Assembly (NCBI RefSeq): GCF_030580855.1
Contig: NZ_JAUQOP010000016.1
Span: forward strand, 47,991 to 111,990
DNA: 64,000 nt
Direction: 5' to 3'
Source of the DNA: Pseudomonas citrullilanati
Lineage (GTDB): Bacteria; Pseudomonadota; Gammaproteobacteria; Pseudomonadales; Pseudomonadaceae
In this document: positions 34,046 through 43,308 of the stretch, one piece after another
Position numbering within the stretch: position 1 is the stretch's first letter
Layout of the letters: every line of letters begins with the position of its first letter
Position numbers and translations under genes: made by a program
Notes under the pieces: generated by a model
What the model was told of the DNA's origin: nothing
Databases searched by the model: none
What the model saw: the letters and a program-made list of their open reading frames with translations, nothing else

Positions 34046-34145
34046 CTTGCAAGCTCCAATCTCTGTTATCTGCAGCAAGGCGTGTGCAGGGCTTTGTTAT
34101 AGATTTGGATAGCCTGCTAAGTAAACGTCTGGAAGCGTTAAGAAG

Positions 34146-34228
34146 TTTTCATGAAAATCGCAAGAATCCTGGAGGCCAGGCAGGGCGCGGCGTTTGGTCG
34201 CAGACGGTTTTCATGAAGAAGTTTTCAT
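34146..34228. repeat. Cluster of TTTTCAT repeats including a 12-base palindrome
   Basis: TTTTCATGAAAA at 34146-34157 is a perfect palindrome. GTTTTCATGAAGAAG and a further GTTTTCAT follow at about 34207-34228. They lie in the 382-base gap between the small gene and the DUF3108 gene. The rest of this gap holds a family A repeat and a terminator, and I see no gene. Confidence 0.45.
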
Positions 34229-34263
34229 ATTGCAGCGACAAGCCTAAGTGAAAGCGCAACCCC

Positions 34264-34353
34264 TGTGGGAGCGGGCTTGCTCGCGAAGGCGCAGTGTCAG
34301 TCGATATCAATGTTGTTTGACACACTGCTTTCGCGAGCAAGCCCGCTCCCACA
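34264..34353. repeat. REPIN-like pair, family A
   Basis: TGTGGGAGCGGGCTTGCTCG and its inverse TCGCGAGCAAGCCCGCTCCC bound the element, the GCGGGC variant of the family. Confidence 0.86.
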
Positions 34354-34385
34354 GGGGTATTGGGTGATCATGAAATCCAGGCAAT

Positions 34386-34417
34386 AAAAAGCCCCGCATC
34401 TGCGGGGCTTCTTTTTA
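34386..34417 (-). terminator. Intrinsic terminator after the DUF3108 gene
   Basis: AAAAAGCCCCGCA-TC-TGCGGGGCTTCTTTTT is a strong stem with A/T runs on both sides. On the minus strand it lies 11 bases after the DUF3108 stop. Confidence 0.9.
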
Positions 34418-34427
34418 TCAACTTGGC

Positions 34428-35141
34428 TCAGCTGCCTTTCACAGCCTTGCCATTGACCGTACCGTCCTGGAGCATGATGTTGTACTCCTTGCCGTCGGTC
34501 TCGACCTGTTGCAGGCGTACCAGCAGGTAGTCCCAGTCCTTGGCGAACCAGAGCACGGTGATGCGCTTGCTCTGCGTCGGGTCGCGCACGCGCTCGACCT
34601 TGATCGCGTCGATCTGGCCGGCCTTGGTGTCGACCTTCTCGGCGCCCAGCACGCGGAAGTCATAGGTATCGACTTCGCCGTCGTCCACGACCTGGTAGCT
34701 CATGCTTTTCTTGCCGGCGGCGACATCGTGCTGCAGGGCCAGTTGGTAGGTGGACTTGTCCACCATGCCACGGTTGAGCGGCAGCTTGACCGCGTCGCCG
34801 CGATCGGTGCCGGTGACCATCTTGGTGTTCCAGTCGAAGTCCAGGTCGGCCTTCTTGGCCTTGCCCAGGCCGCCGCGTTCGAAGTGGTAGGACTGCGGCA
34901 GCAGGGTGTCCTTGTCCAGCGTCAGGGTACTTTCTTCGGTCAGGCTGGCGATCATCATCGAAGCCTTGAAACTCAGCTTCCAGGTGCCGTTGGCTTCCTT
35001 GGTCAGGCTGCGCTCGGCGGTGCCGCTCATGGGCAGCTGTTTCCAGTCGGCGGTGTAGCTGGCGGAGAACGGTTGAAGGTCCGAAGCCTGTGCCAGGGGC
35101 AGGGCAAGCAGGGCGCAAGCGAAGAGCAGGGCGCGACGCAT
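34428..35141 (-). CDS. DUF3108 periplasmic protein
   Basis: Function unknown. 237 residues from the ATG at 35141 with TAGGAGA upstream. A signal peptide (MRRALLFACALLALPLAQA) is cleaved before SDLQPF. The rest is a beta-rich domain beginning FSASYTADWKQLPMSGTAER, with the family segment KVERVRDPTQSKRITVLWFA near the C-terminus. It starts 9 bases after purN and ends at a terminator, so it probably closes the purM-purN unit. Confidence 0.9.
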   Translation of the reverse strand: MRRALLFACALLALPLAQASDLQPFSASYTADWKQLPMSGTAERSLTKEANGTWKLSFKASMMIASLTEESTLTLDKDTLLPQSYHFERGGLGKAKKADLDFDWNTKMVTGTDRGDAVKLPLNRGMVDKSTYQLALQHDVAAGKKSMSYQVVDDGEVDTYDFRVLGAEKVDTKAGQIDAIKVERVRDPTQSKRITVLWFAKDWDYLLVRLQQVETDGKEYNIMLQDGTVNGKAVKGS

Positions 35142-35149
35142 AAAATCTC

Positions 35150-35812
35150 CTAGTGTCGAATCAAATGGCCGCTGGCGGCGAGCAACTGGCCGTCCAGGGA
35201 GGCTCCACGATCGTCGAGGGTAAGCCGTCCTTCGGCAAACCAACGCACGGCCATCGGGTAGATCTGGTGCTCACGGGCGTGAACCCGTTCCGCCAGGCTT
35301 TGCGGCGTGTCGTGCAACTCTACCGGTATTACTGCCTGTACGACCAGTGGTCCGCCATCGAGTTCCTCGGTGACAAAGTGCACGGAGCAGCCGTGCTCCG
35401 TGTCTCCGGCCTCCAGCGCACGCTGGTGAGTGTGTAACCCTTTGTATTTGGGCAGCAGCGAGGGATGGATATTGAACAGGCGGCCCTGGTAGTGACGCAC
35501 GAAGCCGGCGCTGAGGATGCGCATGAAGCCGGCCAGCACCACCAGTTGCGGATTGAAGGTGTCGATCTGTTCGATCAGCGCGGCGTCGAAGGCTTCGCGG
35601 CCTTCGAAGGCCTTGTGGTCGAGGACGCGGGTGTCGATGCCCGCGTCCCGGGCGCGTTGCAGGCCGTAGGCATCGGCGCGGTTGGAAATCACCGCGCGGA
35701 TACGGACCGGGCTGTCGCCGGTCCGCGTGCTGTCGATCAGGGCCTGCAGGTTACTGCCGGTGCCGGACAGCAGCACCACGACGTTACAGGTTGCAGGCAT
35801 CCGTCGGTGCAT
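35150..35812 (-). CDS. purN: Phosphoribosylglycinamide formyltransferase
   Basis: Third step of purine synthesis, formyl transfer from 10-formyltetrahydrofolate. 220 residues from the ATG at 35812, which overlaps the purM stop by one base (TGATG); a second ATG four codons later is also possible. Ligand motifs are LLSGTGSNLQALID, VLAGFMRIL, the catalytic Asn/His in FNIHPSLLPKYKGLHTH, and Asp in EELDGGPLV. Adjacent purM supplies the next pathway step. Confidence 0.96.
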   Translation of the reverse strand: MHRRMPATCNVVVLLSGTGSNLQALIDSTRTGDSPVRIRAVISNRADAYGLQRARDAGIDTRVLDHKAFEGREAFDAALIEQIDTFNPQLVVLAGFMRILSAGFVRHYQGRLFNIHPSLLPKYKGLHTHQRALEAGDTEHGCSVHFVTEELDGGPLVVQAVIPVELHDTPQSLAERVHAREHQIYPMAVRWFAEGRLTLDDRGASLDGQLLAASGHLIRH

Positions 35813-36870
35813 CAGTGCGCCTTGAGGTTTTGCAGCTCGACCTGGGCAGCGCCTTCGGCGGCGGTGGCGATCTGGCCGATCACCCAAGGTTGTTCGCCAG
35901 CTTCACGCAACACGTTCAGGGCGGTCTCGACGTGTTCCTGGGCCACGCAGATGACCATGCCCACGCCGCAGTTCAGCACCCGGTGCATCTCGGTTTCGTC
36001 GACGTTGCCTTTTTCCTGCAGCCAGTCGAACACCGCCGGGCGGTTCCAGCTCGCCACGTCGACCACCGCCTGGGCGCCTTTTGGCAGCACGCGCGGGATG
36101 TTGTCCAGCAGGCCGCCACCGGTGATGTGGGCCATGGCCTTGACGGCGCCGGTGTCCTTGATCAGCTTGAGCAGCGGCTTGACGTAGATCCGGGTCGGGG
36201 CCATCAGCAGGTCGGTCAGCGGCTTGCCGTCGAGCTGGGTGTTCTCGATGTCGGCACCCGAGACTTCGATGATCTTGCGGATCAGCGAGTAGCCGTTGGA
36301 GTGCGGGCCGGAGGATGGCAGGGCGAGCAGGGCATCGCCGGCGGCGACTTTCGAGCCGTCGATGATCTCGGCTTTCTCGACCACGCCAACGCAGAAGCCG
36401 GCCAGGTCGTAGTCTTCGCCTTCGTACATGCCGGGCATTTCAGCGGTTTCGCCGCCGACCAGGGAACAGCCGGACAGTTCGCAGCCGGCACCGATGCCGG
36501 TCACGACCTGGGCGGCGGTGTCGACGTTCAGCTTGCCGGTGGCGTAGTAGTCGAGGAAGAACAGTGGCTCGGCGCCGCAGACCACCAGGTCGTTCACGCA
36601 CATGGCGACCAGGTCGATGCCGATGCTGTCGTGCTTGTTCAGGTTCAAGGCCAGGCGCAGCTTGGTGCCGACGCCGTCGGTGCCGGAGACCAGCACGGGT
36701 TGCTTGTAGCCGGCCGGGATCTCGCAGAGGGCGCCGAAACCGCCCAGGCCGCCCATGACTTCCGGGCGCGCAGTGCGCTTGGCGACGCTCTTGATGCGTT
36801 CGACCAATGCTTCACCGGCGTCGATGTCTACACCGGCGTCCTTGTAGCTCAGGGAGGGTTGCTTGCTCAT
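35812..36870 (-). CDS. purM: Phosphoribosylaminoimidazole synthetase (AIR synthase)
   Basis: ATP-dependent ring closure in purine synthesis. 352 residues, usual length. [53 protein letters not shown] and [13 protein letters not shown] are all family signatures. It is translated together with purN through the TGATG overlap. Upstream, 365 bases separate it from the divergent DUF2066 gene. Confidence 0.97.
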   Translation of the reverse strand: MSKQPSLSYKDAGVDIDAGEALVERIKSVAKRTARPEVMGGLGGFGALCEIPAGYKQPVLVSGTDGVGTKLRLALNLNKHDSIGIDLVAMCVNDLVVCGAEPLFFLDYYATGKLNVDTAAQVVTGIGAGCELSGCSLVGGETAEMPGMYEGEDYDLAGFCVGVVEKAEIIDGSKVAAGDALLALPSSGPHSNGYSLIRKIIEVSGADIENTQLDGKPLTDLLMAPTRIYVKPLLKLIKDTGAVKAMAHITGGGLLDNIPRVLPKGAQAVVDVASWNRPAVFDWLQEKGNVDETEMHRVLNCGVGMVICVAQEHVETALNVLREAGEQPWVIGQIATAAEGAAQVELQNLKAH

Positions 36871-37068
36871 GATCCAGGCCTTTAGGGGGGATTTCTGGGT
36901 AACGACCGACTGCCGGGGCCATTGAATAACCGTTGTACGGATTATTCCGGATGCCCGACTGTTGCCGGTCTGCGAAGGCGCGCGATTTTATCAGGCTTGA
37001 GGGGCAGCGGCCATCCTCGCGCCGACGGGCAGGGACATATCCGCGGAAAAAAACCGATATTTCTTATA

Positions 37069-37096
37069 TTGGTACTGTGCGGCGCGGCTGTATAAG
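37069..37096 (+). promoter_or_regulatory. Candidate sigma-70 promoter of the DUF2066 gene
   Basis: TTGGTA, 16 bases, TATAAG. It is in the 365-base gap between the divergent purM and DUF2066 genes. The same gap contains an imperfect dyad (GAATAACCG...CGGATTATTC, 36924-36947) near purM. No gene is supported in it. Confidence 0.5.
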
Positions 37097-37235
37097 GTGT
37101 AGCGGTAACCGGCTATGGTGATGACAGTGCGAAACTTCCATCGGGCCTGTGAATGTTTTGCCCGATGCCGTGGTCACAGCCATGCTCAATCTTCTCCACA
37201 CGGCCTGTTCCAGCCGTTATGCCCGGGAATCTTCC

Positions 37236-38294
37236 ATGCGTTTGTTCAAATTCTTGTCCGTGGGTTGCCTGTCGCTGATCAGCCTGGCGAGCCATGCCGA
37301 AACCGTCAACGGCCTCTACCAAGTGTTCGAACCGGTGGGCAACCAGACACCGGAGGAGCGCAACCAGGCGACGCTGCGTGCCCTGGATACCCTGGTGCTG
37401 CGCCTGACCGGCGACGCCAAGGCCGCGCAGAGTCCCGGTCTGGCGGCGATCCGCAAGGACCCGCAGCAGATCATCCTGCAATACGGCTACGACGCCGGTC
37501 CGCCGGAAAGCCTGAAGGTCGACTTCGACCCGGCGAGCACCGACCGGGCGCTGCGCTCGGCGGGGTTGTCGCTGTGGAGCGCGAACCGGCCGTCAATCCT
37601 GGGCTGGTGGCTGAACGATTCGACGGAGGGCTCCAGCCTGGTGGGCGATGGCCAGGCCAGCGCCGCGCCATTGCGTCGTGCCGCGCAGCATCGCGGCCTG
37701 GCCCTGCACCTGCCACTGGCGGACCTGAGCGAGCAGATCGTCGCCACCGCGCCGAACCTGGAAGGCACCGACCCTGCGCCGTTGCACGCGGCCTCCGAGC
37801 GTTACGCGGCGGATGCATTGCTGGCGGTCCATGCCAAGGAAGAAGGCGGGCAATGGCACGGTACCTGGCGTTTGTGGCTGGGCGACCAGCGCGAGCAGGG
37901 CAGCGCCCAGGGCGCCGATCCGGCGGCCCTGGCCGACGCGGTCATGCTGGCGGTGAGCCAACGCCTGGCGCCGCGTTTCGTCGCCAAGCCGGGCCTGGCC
38001 AGCGAGCAGTGGCTGGAAGTGCAGGGCATGAACTTGGAGCGTTACGCGGCCCTGGGGCGCTTGCTCGAACCGTTTGGCGGGCAGCTGCAACGGGTCGAGG
38101 GTGACCGGGTGCTCTACCGGGTCAATGGCAGTGCCGACCAGTTGAAGGCCCAATTGGCCCTGGCGAAACTGCAGGAAATCCCGGCCGGTGAAGCCGCTGC
38201 GCCCGCGCCGCAGGTGCCAGCTGCCGTGGATGGCGCAGCCCCGGTGGCGACACCCGCGCCGGCGCCGACCGCCAACCTGCGTTTCCGCTGGTAG
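37236..38294 (+). CDS. DUF2066 periplasmic protein
   Basis: Function unknown. 352 residues from ATG 37236, chosen because a signal peptide (MRLFKFLSVGCLSLISLASHA) follows directly; a start at 37149 would precede it. Core domain begins VNGLYQVFEPVGNQT and contains LRALDTLVLRLTGD. The C-terminal about 35 residues are Pro/Ala-rich and probably disordered. It precedes a PerM-type gene and hda, an order kept in Pseudomonas. Confidence 0.88.
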   Translation: MRLFKFLSVGCLSLISLASHAETVNGLYQVFEPVGNQTPEERNQATLRALDTLVLRLTGDAKAAQSPGLAAIRKDPQQIILQYGYDAGPPESLKVDFDPASTDRALRSAGLSLWSANRPSILGWWLNDSTEGSSLVGDGQASAAPLRRAAQHRGLALHLPLADLSEQIVATAPNLEGTDPAPLHAASERYAADALLAVHAKEEGGQWHGTWRLWLGDQREQGSAQGADPAALADAVMLAVSQRLAPRFVAKPGLASEQWLEVQGMNLERYAALGRLLEPFGGQLQRVEGDRVLYRVNGSADQLKAQLALAKLQEIPAGEAAAPAPQVPAAVDGAAPVATPAPAPTANLRFRW

Positions 38295-38326
38295 GTTTTC
38301 TTTCCTTATATAGCTAGGAGTGCTTC

Positions 38327-39400
38327 ATGGGCGATACGCGGCGTTGGTTCTGGTTGGGTGGGGTCGCCCTGCTGTTTGCGTTCATCTATCTGTTGCATCC
38401 GATCCTGACGCCGTTCCTGGTTGCGTTGCTGCTGGCCTACCTGTTCGACCCGGTGGTGGATCGCCTGGAAAAATTCGGCCTGTCGCGGACTTGGGGCGTG
38501 GTGGCGGTGTTTGCGCTGTTCACCCTGATCGTCAGTGCCTTGTTGCTGGTGTTGATCCCCATGCTCGCCAAGCAGTTGGTGCGCTTGTACGAACTGGCGC
38601 CGCAGATGCTCGACTGGCTGCAGCACAGCGCGGTGCCGTGGGTGCAGTCGAAGCTGGGGCTGGCGGACGGTTTCTGGAAGTTCGACAAGGTCAAGGCGGC
38701 CATCAGCGAGCACATGGGCCAGACCACCGACATCGTCGGCGTGGTGTTGAGCCAGGCCACGGCTTCGAGCCTGGCGCTGATCGGCTGGCTGGCGAACCTG
38801 GTGCTGATCCCGGTGGTGGCTTTCTATCTGCTGCGCGACTGGGACCTGATGATGGCGAAGATCCGCAGCCTGCTGCCCCGCCATCGCGAGGCGCACATCA
38901 TGGCCTTGACCGGTGAATGCCACGAGGTGCTCGGGGCGTTCGTGCGGGGGCAACTGCTGGTGATGGTCGCCCTGGGCTTCATCTACGCGGCCGGGCTGAT
39001 GCTGGTAGGGCTGGAACTGGGCCTGTTGATCGGCATGATCGCCGGGCTGGCGGCCATCGTGCCGTACATGGGGTTCGTGATCGGTATCGGCGCGGCGTTG
39101 ATCGCCGGGTTGTTCCAGTTCGGCGGCGACCTGTACCCGATGGTGGGCATCGTCGCGGTGTTCATGGTGGGCCAGGCGCTGGAAGGCATGGTGCTGACGC
39201 CGTTGCTGGTCGGCGACCGGATCGGCCTGCACCCGGTGGCGGTGATCTTCGCGATCCTGGCGGGTGGCGAGTTGTTCGGCTTCACCGGAATCCTGCTGGC
39301 GCTGCCGGTGGCGGCGGTGATCATGGTGCTGGTGCGACACATGCACGACCTGTACAAGGATTCGGATATCTACAGCGGCGCCGAAGACCCCGAGCTGTAG
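38327..39400 (+). CDS. AI-2E family permease (PerM-like)
   Basis: Multi-pass inner membrane protein of the AI-2 exporter superfamily. 357 residues with TAGGAG before the ATG. About seven hydrophobic helices are visible, including two near the start (WFWLGGVALLFAFIYLL) and the family motif PVVAFYLLRDWDLM. EGMVLTPLLVGDRIGLHPVAVI lies near the end. The family name comes from E. coli TqsA; other members act as cation antiporters, so substrate is open. The gene lies 32 bases after DUF2066. Confidence 0.91.
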   Translation: MGDTRRWFWLGGVALLFAFIYLLHPILTPFLVALLLAYLFDPVVDRLEKFGLSRTWGVVAVFALFTLIVSALLLVLIPMLAKQLVRLYELAPQMLDWLQHSAVPWVQSKLGLADGFWKFDKVKAAISEHMGQTTDIVGVVLSQATASSLALIGWLANLVLIPVVAFYLLRDWDLMMAKIRSLLPRHREAHIMALTGECHEVLGAFVRGQLLVMVALGFIYAAGLMLVGLELGLLIGMIAGLAAIVPYMGFVIGIGAALIAGLFQFGGDLYPMVGIVAVFMVGQALEGMVLTPLLVGDRIGLHPVAVIFAILAGGELFGFTGILLALPVAAVIMVLVRHMHDLYKDSDIYSGAEDPEL

Positions 39401-39556
39401 GGGCCATGACGGGAAAACCGTCGCTCCCGGGTGTTGCCGCTGCAAACCGTTGATTTTGCTCGTGGTCCGGCGCATTGTGCGGCCTGCGCCACGGGTATAA
39501 ACTTTGCCAACTTTACACAGAGGCCACTAACGGTTCCCCGCAGCCGTTCAGTCAGC

Positions 39557-40261
39557 ATGAAACCGATTCAGCTGCCCCTAGGTGTGCGTCTGCGTGATGA
39601 CGCCACCTTTATCAACTACTACCCAGGCGCCAATGCCGCTGCACTCGGCTATGTCGAGCGGCTTTGCGAAGCCGACGCCGGCTGGACCGAAAGTCTGATC
39701 TATCTGTGGGGCAAGGACGGGGTAGGGCGGACGCACCTGTTGCAGGCCGCTTGCCTGCGGTTCGAGCAGTTGGGGGAGCCGGCGGTGTACCTGCCGCTGG
39801 CCGAGTTGCTGGATCGCGGGGTGGAAATCCTCGACAACCTCGAACAGTATGAGCTGGTCTGCCTGGACGACCTCCAGGCCGTCGCCGGCAAGGCCGACTG
39901 GGAAGAAGCGCTGTTCCATCTGTTCAATCGGTTGCGCGACAGCGGTCGGCGCTTACTGATCGCCGCCTCGACGTCGCCACGGGAGCTGCCGGTGAAACTG
40001 GCGGACCTCAAGTCCCGCCTCACCCTGGCGCTGATTTTCCAGATGCGAGCCCTGTCGGACGAAGACAAGCTCCGTGCCTTGCAACTGCGCGCGTCCCGCC
40101 GTGGCCTTCACCTGACCGACGAAGTAGGCCATTTCATCCTCACCCGCGGCACCCGCAGCATGAGCGCGCTGTTCGAATTGCTCGAACGCCTCGACCAGGC
40201 CTCCCTCCAGGCCCAGCGCAAGCTGACTATTCCTTTTTTGAAAGAAACCTTGGGCTGGTAG
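39557..40261 (+). CDS. hda: DnaA regulatory inactivator Hda
   Basis: AAA+ protein that, with the DNA clamp, makes DnaA hydrolyse ATP and so prevents re-initiation. 234 residues from ATG 39557. The N-terminal clamp-binding motif is QLPLGVRL. A DnaA-like core follows: NYYPGAN, a Walker A variant WGKDGVGRTHLLQA, Walker B LVCLDDLQAVAG, and the sensor LIAASTSPRELP. Its normal length and complete motifs indicate function. The exact DnaA box at nrdA makes Hda relevant to nucleotide supply in this same window. Confidence 0.95.
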   Translation: MKPIQLPLGVRLRDDATFINYYPGANAAALGYVERLCEADAGWTESLIYLWGKDGVGRTHLLQAACLRFEQLGEPAVYLPLAELLDRGVEILDNLEQYELVCLDDLQAVAGKADWEEALFHLFNRLRDSGRRLLIAASTSPRELPVKLADLKSRLTLALIFQMRALSDEDKLRALQLRASRRGLHLTDEVGHFILTRGTRSMSALFELLERLDQASLQAQRKLTIPFLKETLGW

Positions 40262-40473
40262 AACCGTTGTCTGTAGTGGCTCCTGGCCTCTTCTGCACAC
40301 GGCGAAACCCGCGGTCCTGCTGGGCTGCAGGCCACGTGACATTCAAAATGGGCTTAAGCGCTTAGATGTAAACGCAAAACCGGGAAGTCACATTTTCATC
40401 GATTGAATTTGCAAATGAGGTTGATAGAGGGCATAGTCTCGCCATCTTTACTACTACAGCCACGGTCGTGCCC

Positions 40474-41100
40474 ATGCTAAATCGCTTCGCACCCCTCGTG
40501 CCTCTCGCACTCGTTACCCTGTTGTTCGGTTGCGCTGCGCACTCCCCAGTGTCCCAGCAAGTACAACAACCACAGGTCCAGAACACCGTTACCGCCCAGT
40601 CTTCCCCGGTTTCCTTCCAGGAAGAAATGGCCAACGACAAAGAGCTGGCAGCGTTCGCCGGCAACAAGCCCTACCAGCTTCCGGTGCTGGCTGACAGTAT
40701 CCTGGAACGTGGCATGTCGTTGATCGGCACCCGCTACCGCTTTGGCGGCACCTCCGAAGCCGGCTTCGATTGCAGCGGTTTCATTGGCTACCTGTTCCGC
40801 GAAGAGGCCGGCATGAGCCTGCCACGTTCGACGCGCGAAATGATCAACGTGAACGCCCCGCTGGTTGCGCGCAATCAACTGGAGCCCGGTGACCTGCTGT
40901 TCTTCAGCACCAGCGGCCGTCGCGGTCGCGTCAGCCATGCCGGTATCTACCTGGGCGACAACCAGTTCATCCATTCCAGCAGCCGCCGCAGCGGTGGCGT
41001 GCGAATCGACAGCCTGGGCGACAGCTACTGGAGCAAGACCTTCATCGAGGCCAAGCGTGCCCTCGCGATGGCACCGACCGTGGTCACCGCTCGCAAGTAA
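40474..41100 (+). CDS. NlpC/P60 cysteine peptidase lipoprotein (first of tandem pair)
   Basis: Probable peptidoglycan endopeptidase. 208 residues from ATG 40474 (a GTG two codons upstream is possible). The lipobox is LLFGC. The catalytic set is visible: Cys in GFDCSGFIGYLF, His in VSHAGIYLG, and third polar residue in FIHSSSR. It is followed after 165 bases by a second, shorter paralogue. C40-family peptidases cut the stem peptide, usually between D-Glu and diaminopimelate. Confidence 0.92.
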   Translation: MLNRFAPLVPLALVTLLFGCAAHSPVSQQVQQPQVQNTVTAQSSPVSFQEEMANDKELAAFAGNKPYQLPVLADSILERGMSLIGTRYRFGGTSEAGFDCSGFIGYLFREEAGMSLPRSTREMINVNAPLVARNQLEPGDLLFFSTSGRRGRVSHAGIYLGDNQFIHSSSRRSGGVRIDSLGDSYWSKTFIEAKRALAMAPTVVTARK

Positions 41101-41111
41101 GCGCACAGTTT

Positions 41112-41150
41112 GTAGGGCAAACTTAAAGTCTTACTTGAAGTTTGCCCTAT
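41112..41150. repeat. Inverted repeat between the two NlpC/P60 genes
   Basis: TAGGGCAAACTT and AAGTTTGCCCTA are perfect 12-base inverse arms enclosing about 14 bases. It lies 11 bases after the first peptidase gene. It could be a weak terminator, lacking a T-run, or an operator for the second gene. Confidence 0.6.
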
Positions 41151-41184
41151 AGCCGCTAGAATCCTAGATCATTGATTGATGGCA

Positions 41185-41219
41185 ATCCGCCTGCGTATCC
41201 CGCAGGCGGATTTGTTTTC
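41185..41219 (+). terminator. Intrinsic terminator between the NlpC/P60 genes
   Basis: ATCCGCCTGCG-TATCC-CGCAGGCGGAT followed by TTGTTTTC is a strong stem. It ends about 47 bases before the second peptidase start, so the two genes are probably transcribed separately unless read-through occurs. Confidence 0.85.
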
Positions 41220-41265
41220 ATGTTCACGGCAGAAAAGCCGCATCCAGATCAGGATTGTTCTGCAT

Positions 41266-41799
41266 ATGTCGACGTCGGCCCGCCTTGCTCTCGTGTGTCT
41301 CGCTGCGCTGCTCAGTGCTTGCGCCAGCCGTACCCCGCCGCCTGCCCCAGTGCGGGCGCCGGTGGTCTTCGCGCCTTCCCAGACCTTTTCTCCCGCCGCT
41401 GAAGATGTGCTTTTCCGGGCGCTGGGCCTGGTGGGGACGCCGTATCGATGGGGTGGCAATACACCGGATTCGGGGTTTGATTGCAGTGGCCTGATCGGTT
41501 ACGTCTACCGCGACGCCGCCGGTATTTCCCTGCCGCGTTCCACGCGCGAAATGATCGGCATGCGCGCGCCGGATGTCGGCAAGGAAGCATTGCAGACCGG
41601 CGACCTGGTGTTCTTCGCCACCAATGGTGGATCCCAGGTCAGCCATGCGGGGATCTACGTGGGGGAGGGGCGCTTCGTGCACGCACCGGCCACGGGTGGC
41701 ACGGTCAAGCTCGACAGCCTGTCCAAGGCTTATTGGCAGAAAGCCTACCTGGGTGCCAAGCGGGTATTGCAGCCGGAGCACCTGGCGCGCAATCCCTGA
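41266..41799 (+). CDS. NlpC/P60 cysteine peptidase lipoprotein (second of tandem pair)
   Basis: 177 residues from ATG 41266, chosen because the signal peptide and lipobox (LLSACASR) follow; a longer frame begins inside the terminator. It shares with the upstream gene DSGFDCSGLIGYVYRDAAG, LPRSTREMI, VSHAGIYVG and FVHAP, so the pair arose by duplication. The linker before the catalytic domain is shorter and proline-rich. Both copies keep the catalytic residues. Confidence 0.92.
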   Translation: MSTSARLALVCLAALLSACASRTPPPAPVRAPVVFAPSQTFSPAAEDVLFRALGLVGTPYRWGGNTPDSGFDCSGLIGYVYRDAAGISLPRSTREMIGMRAPDVGKEALQTGDLVFFATNGGSQVSHAGIYVGEGRFVHAPATGGTVKLDSLSKAYWQKAYLGAKRVLQPEHLARNP

Positions 41800-41823
41800 G
41801 GTGCTGCGCTGATTGTGGGAGCA

Positions 41824-41900
41824 AAGCTTGCTCGCGAAACAGGCGCCTCGATCCCTGAAAGACCGCATCGCCTTCATCGCGGGCAAGCGTTGCTCCCACA
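41824..41900. repeat. REPIN-like pair, family A (diverged)
   Basis: TGTGGGAGCAAAGCTTGCTC and ATCGCGGGCAAGCGTTGCTC form the ends and differ from each other more than in other copies. It lies between the convergent peptidase and sugar dehydrogenase genes. Confidence 0.8.
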
Positions 41901-41930
41901 GATTTCCCTCGCCACTAAGGTGTCTAGGTA

Positions 41931-43241
41931 TTATTTAGCCGACACCCGCCAGATCTTGTTCCCCACGTCATCGGCCACCAACAGCCCGCCCTGTTTATCG
42001 ATCACCACGCCCACTGGCCGGCCCTGGGCCTTTTCGTCACCGTTGAGGAACCCGGTCAGTACATCCACGGGTTGCCCTGTCGGCTTGCCGCCGCTGAACG
42101 GTACGAAAATCACTTTGTAGCCACTGTGGGGCTTGCGGTTCCAGGAACCGTGCTGGCCGATGAAGGCGCCCTCGGTGAAGGGGGCTGGCAAGCGGCTGCC
42201 CTCGGCGAAGGTCAGGCCCAATGAGGCGGTGTGCGGGCCGACGGCGTAGTCCGGGGCGATAGCCTTGGCCACCAGCGCCGGGTTCTGCGGTTCGACGCGG
42301 GTGTCGACGTTCTGCCCGTAGTAGCTGTAGGGCCAGCCATAGAATGCGCCGTCCTTGACCGAGGTGATGTAGTCCGGCACCAGGTCGCTGCCGATCTCAT
42401 CCCGCTCGTTCACCGCCGTCCACAGTGCGCCGCTGCCGGGCTCCCAGGCCAGGCCGTTGGGGTTGCGCAGGCCCGAGGCGAAAATACGGTGGCTGCCGCT
42501 GGCCCGATCGACTTCCCAGATCGCTGCCCGGCCTTCTTCCGCCTCCATGCCGTTTTCGGCGACGTTGCTGTTCGAACCGGTGGTGACGTACAGCTTGCTG
42601 CCATCGCGGCTGGCGATGACATTCTTGGTCCAGTGATGGTTGATGGTCCCGCCGGGCAGATCGACGACCTTGGTCGGCTGTGCGGTGATTTTCGTGTCGC
42701 CCTCCTTGTACGGGAAGCGGATCAGCCGGTCGGTGTCGGCCACGTAGAGGTCATTGCCCACCAGGGTCATGCCGAACGGCGAGTTGAGGTTTTCCAGGAA
42801 GACGCTACGGGTTTCGGCGACGCCGTCATGGTTGGCATCTCGCAGCAAGGTGATGCGATTGGGGCTCGGCACCCCGGCGCCGGCGCGGCCCATGACCTTT
42901 TTCATCACCCAGCCACGCACGCCCTTGGCATCGTCCGGCTTGGGCGGGGCGTTGGTTTCAGCCACCAGCACGTCGCCATTGGGCAGCACGTAGAGCCAGC
43001 GCGGGTGGTCCAGCCCCTCGGCGAAGGCGCCCACCTGCAGGCCCGGGGCCGCGGTCGGCTTGGCGCCTTCCGGCCAACCGATGGCTTCGGCGATGTTCAC
43101 GGTGGGGATCAGGGTCTTGTTCGGCTCGGGCAGTTTCGGCGCCGGGCCGGTACCGTCGGACACTTGCAAGGTGGAAGACTCGCCGCAAGCGGCGAGCCCG
43201 ACGGCAAGGGCGAGGATCAACAAATGAGGTGGCTTGAGCAT
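41931..43241 (-). CDS. PQQ-type sugar dehydrogenase-like lipoprotein (sorbosone dehydrogenase family)
   Basis: Predicted periplasmic soluble-glucose-dehydrogenase-fold protein. 436 residues with lipobox GLAACGES. Six-bladed propeller signatures include [23 protein letters not shown]-type [39 protein letters not shown] and [11 protein letters not shown]. The last blade is [15 protein letters not shown]. Family members oxidise aldoses or sorbosone with PQQ; the real substrate is unknown. No PQQ biosynthesis genes are in the window. Confidence 0.88.
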   Translation of the reverse strand: MLKPPHLLILALAVGLAACGESSTLQVSDGTGPAPKLPEPNKTLIPTVNIAEAIGWPEGAKPTAAPGLQVGAFAEGLDHPRWLYVLPNGDVLVAETNAPPKPDDAKGVRGWVMKKVMGRAGAGVPSPNRITLLRDANHDGVAETRSVFLENLNSPFGMTLVGNDLYVADTDRLIRFPYKEGDTKITAQPTKVVDLPGGTINHHWTKNVIASRDGSKLYVTTGSNSNVAENGMEAEEGRAAIWEVDRASGSHRIFASGLRNPNGLAWEPGSGALWTAVNERDEIGSDLVPDYITSVKDGAFYGWPYSYYGQNVDTRVEPQNPALVAKAIAPDYAVGPHTASLGLTFAEGSRLPAPFTEGAFIGQHGSWNRKPHSGYKVIFVPFSGGKPTGQPVDVLTGFLNGDEKAQGRPVGVVIDKQGGLLVADDVGNKIWRVSAK

Positions 43242-43308
43242 GCGGGCTTCCCTATGAATGCACGTGGTTATTCATAGAGAAGCGTGGATGCCCGTATGGT
43301 TCAACCGA

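Noticed and set aside
36924..36947. Dyad near purM as a PurR operator
   Set aside because: The arms are imperfect and do not match the E. coli PurR consensus, so no operator is claimed.
37149..37235. Longer start for the DUF2066 protein
   Set aside because: It would place 29 residues before an otherwise normal signal peptide.
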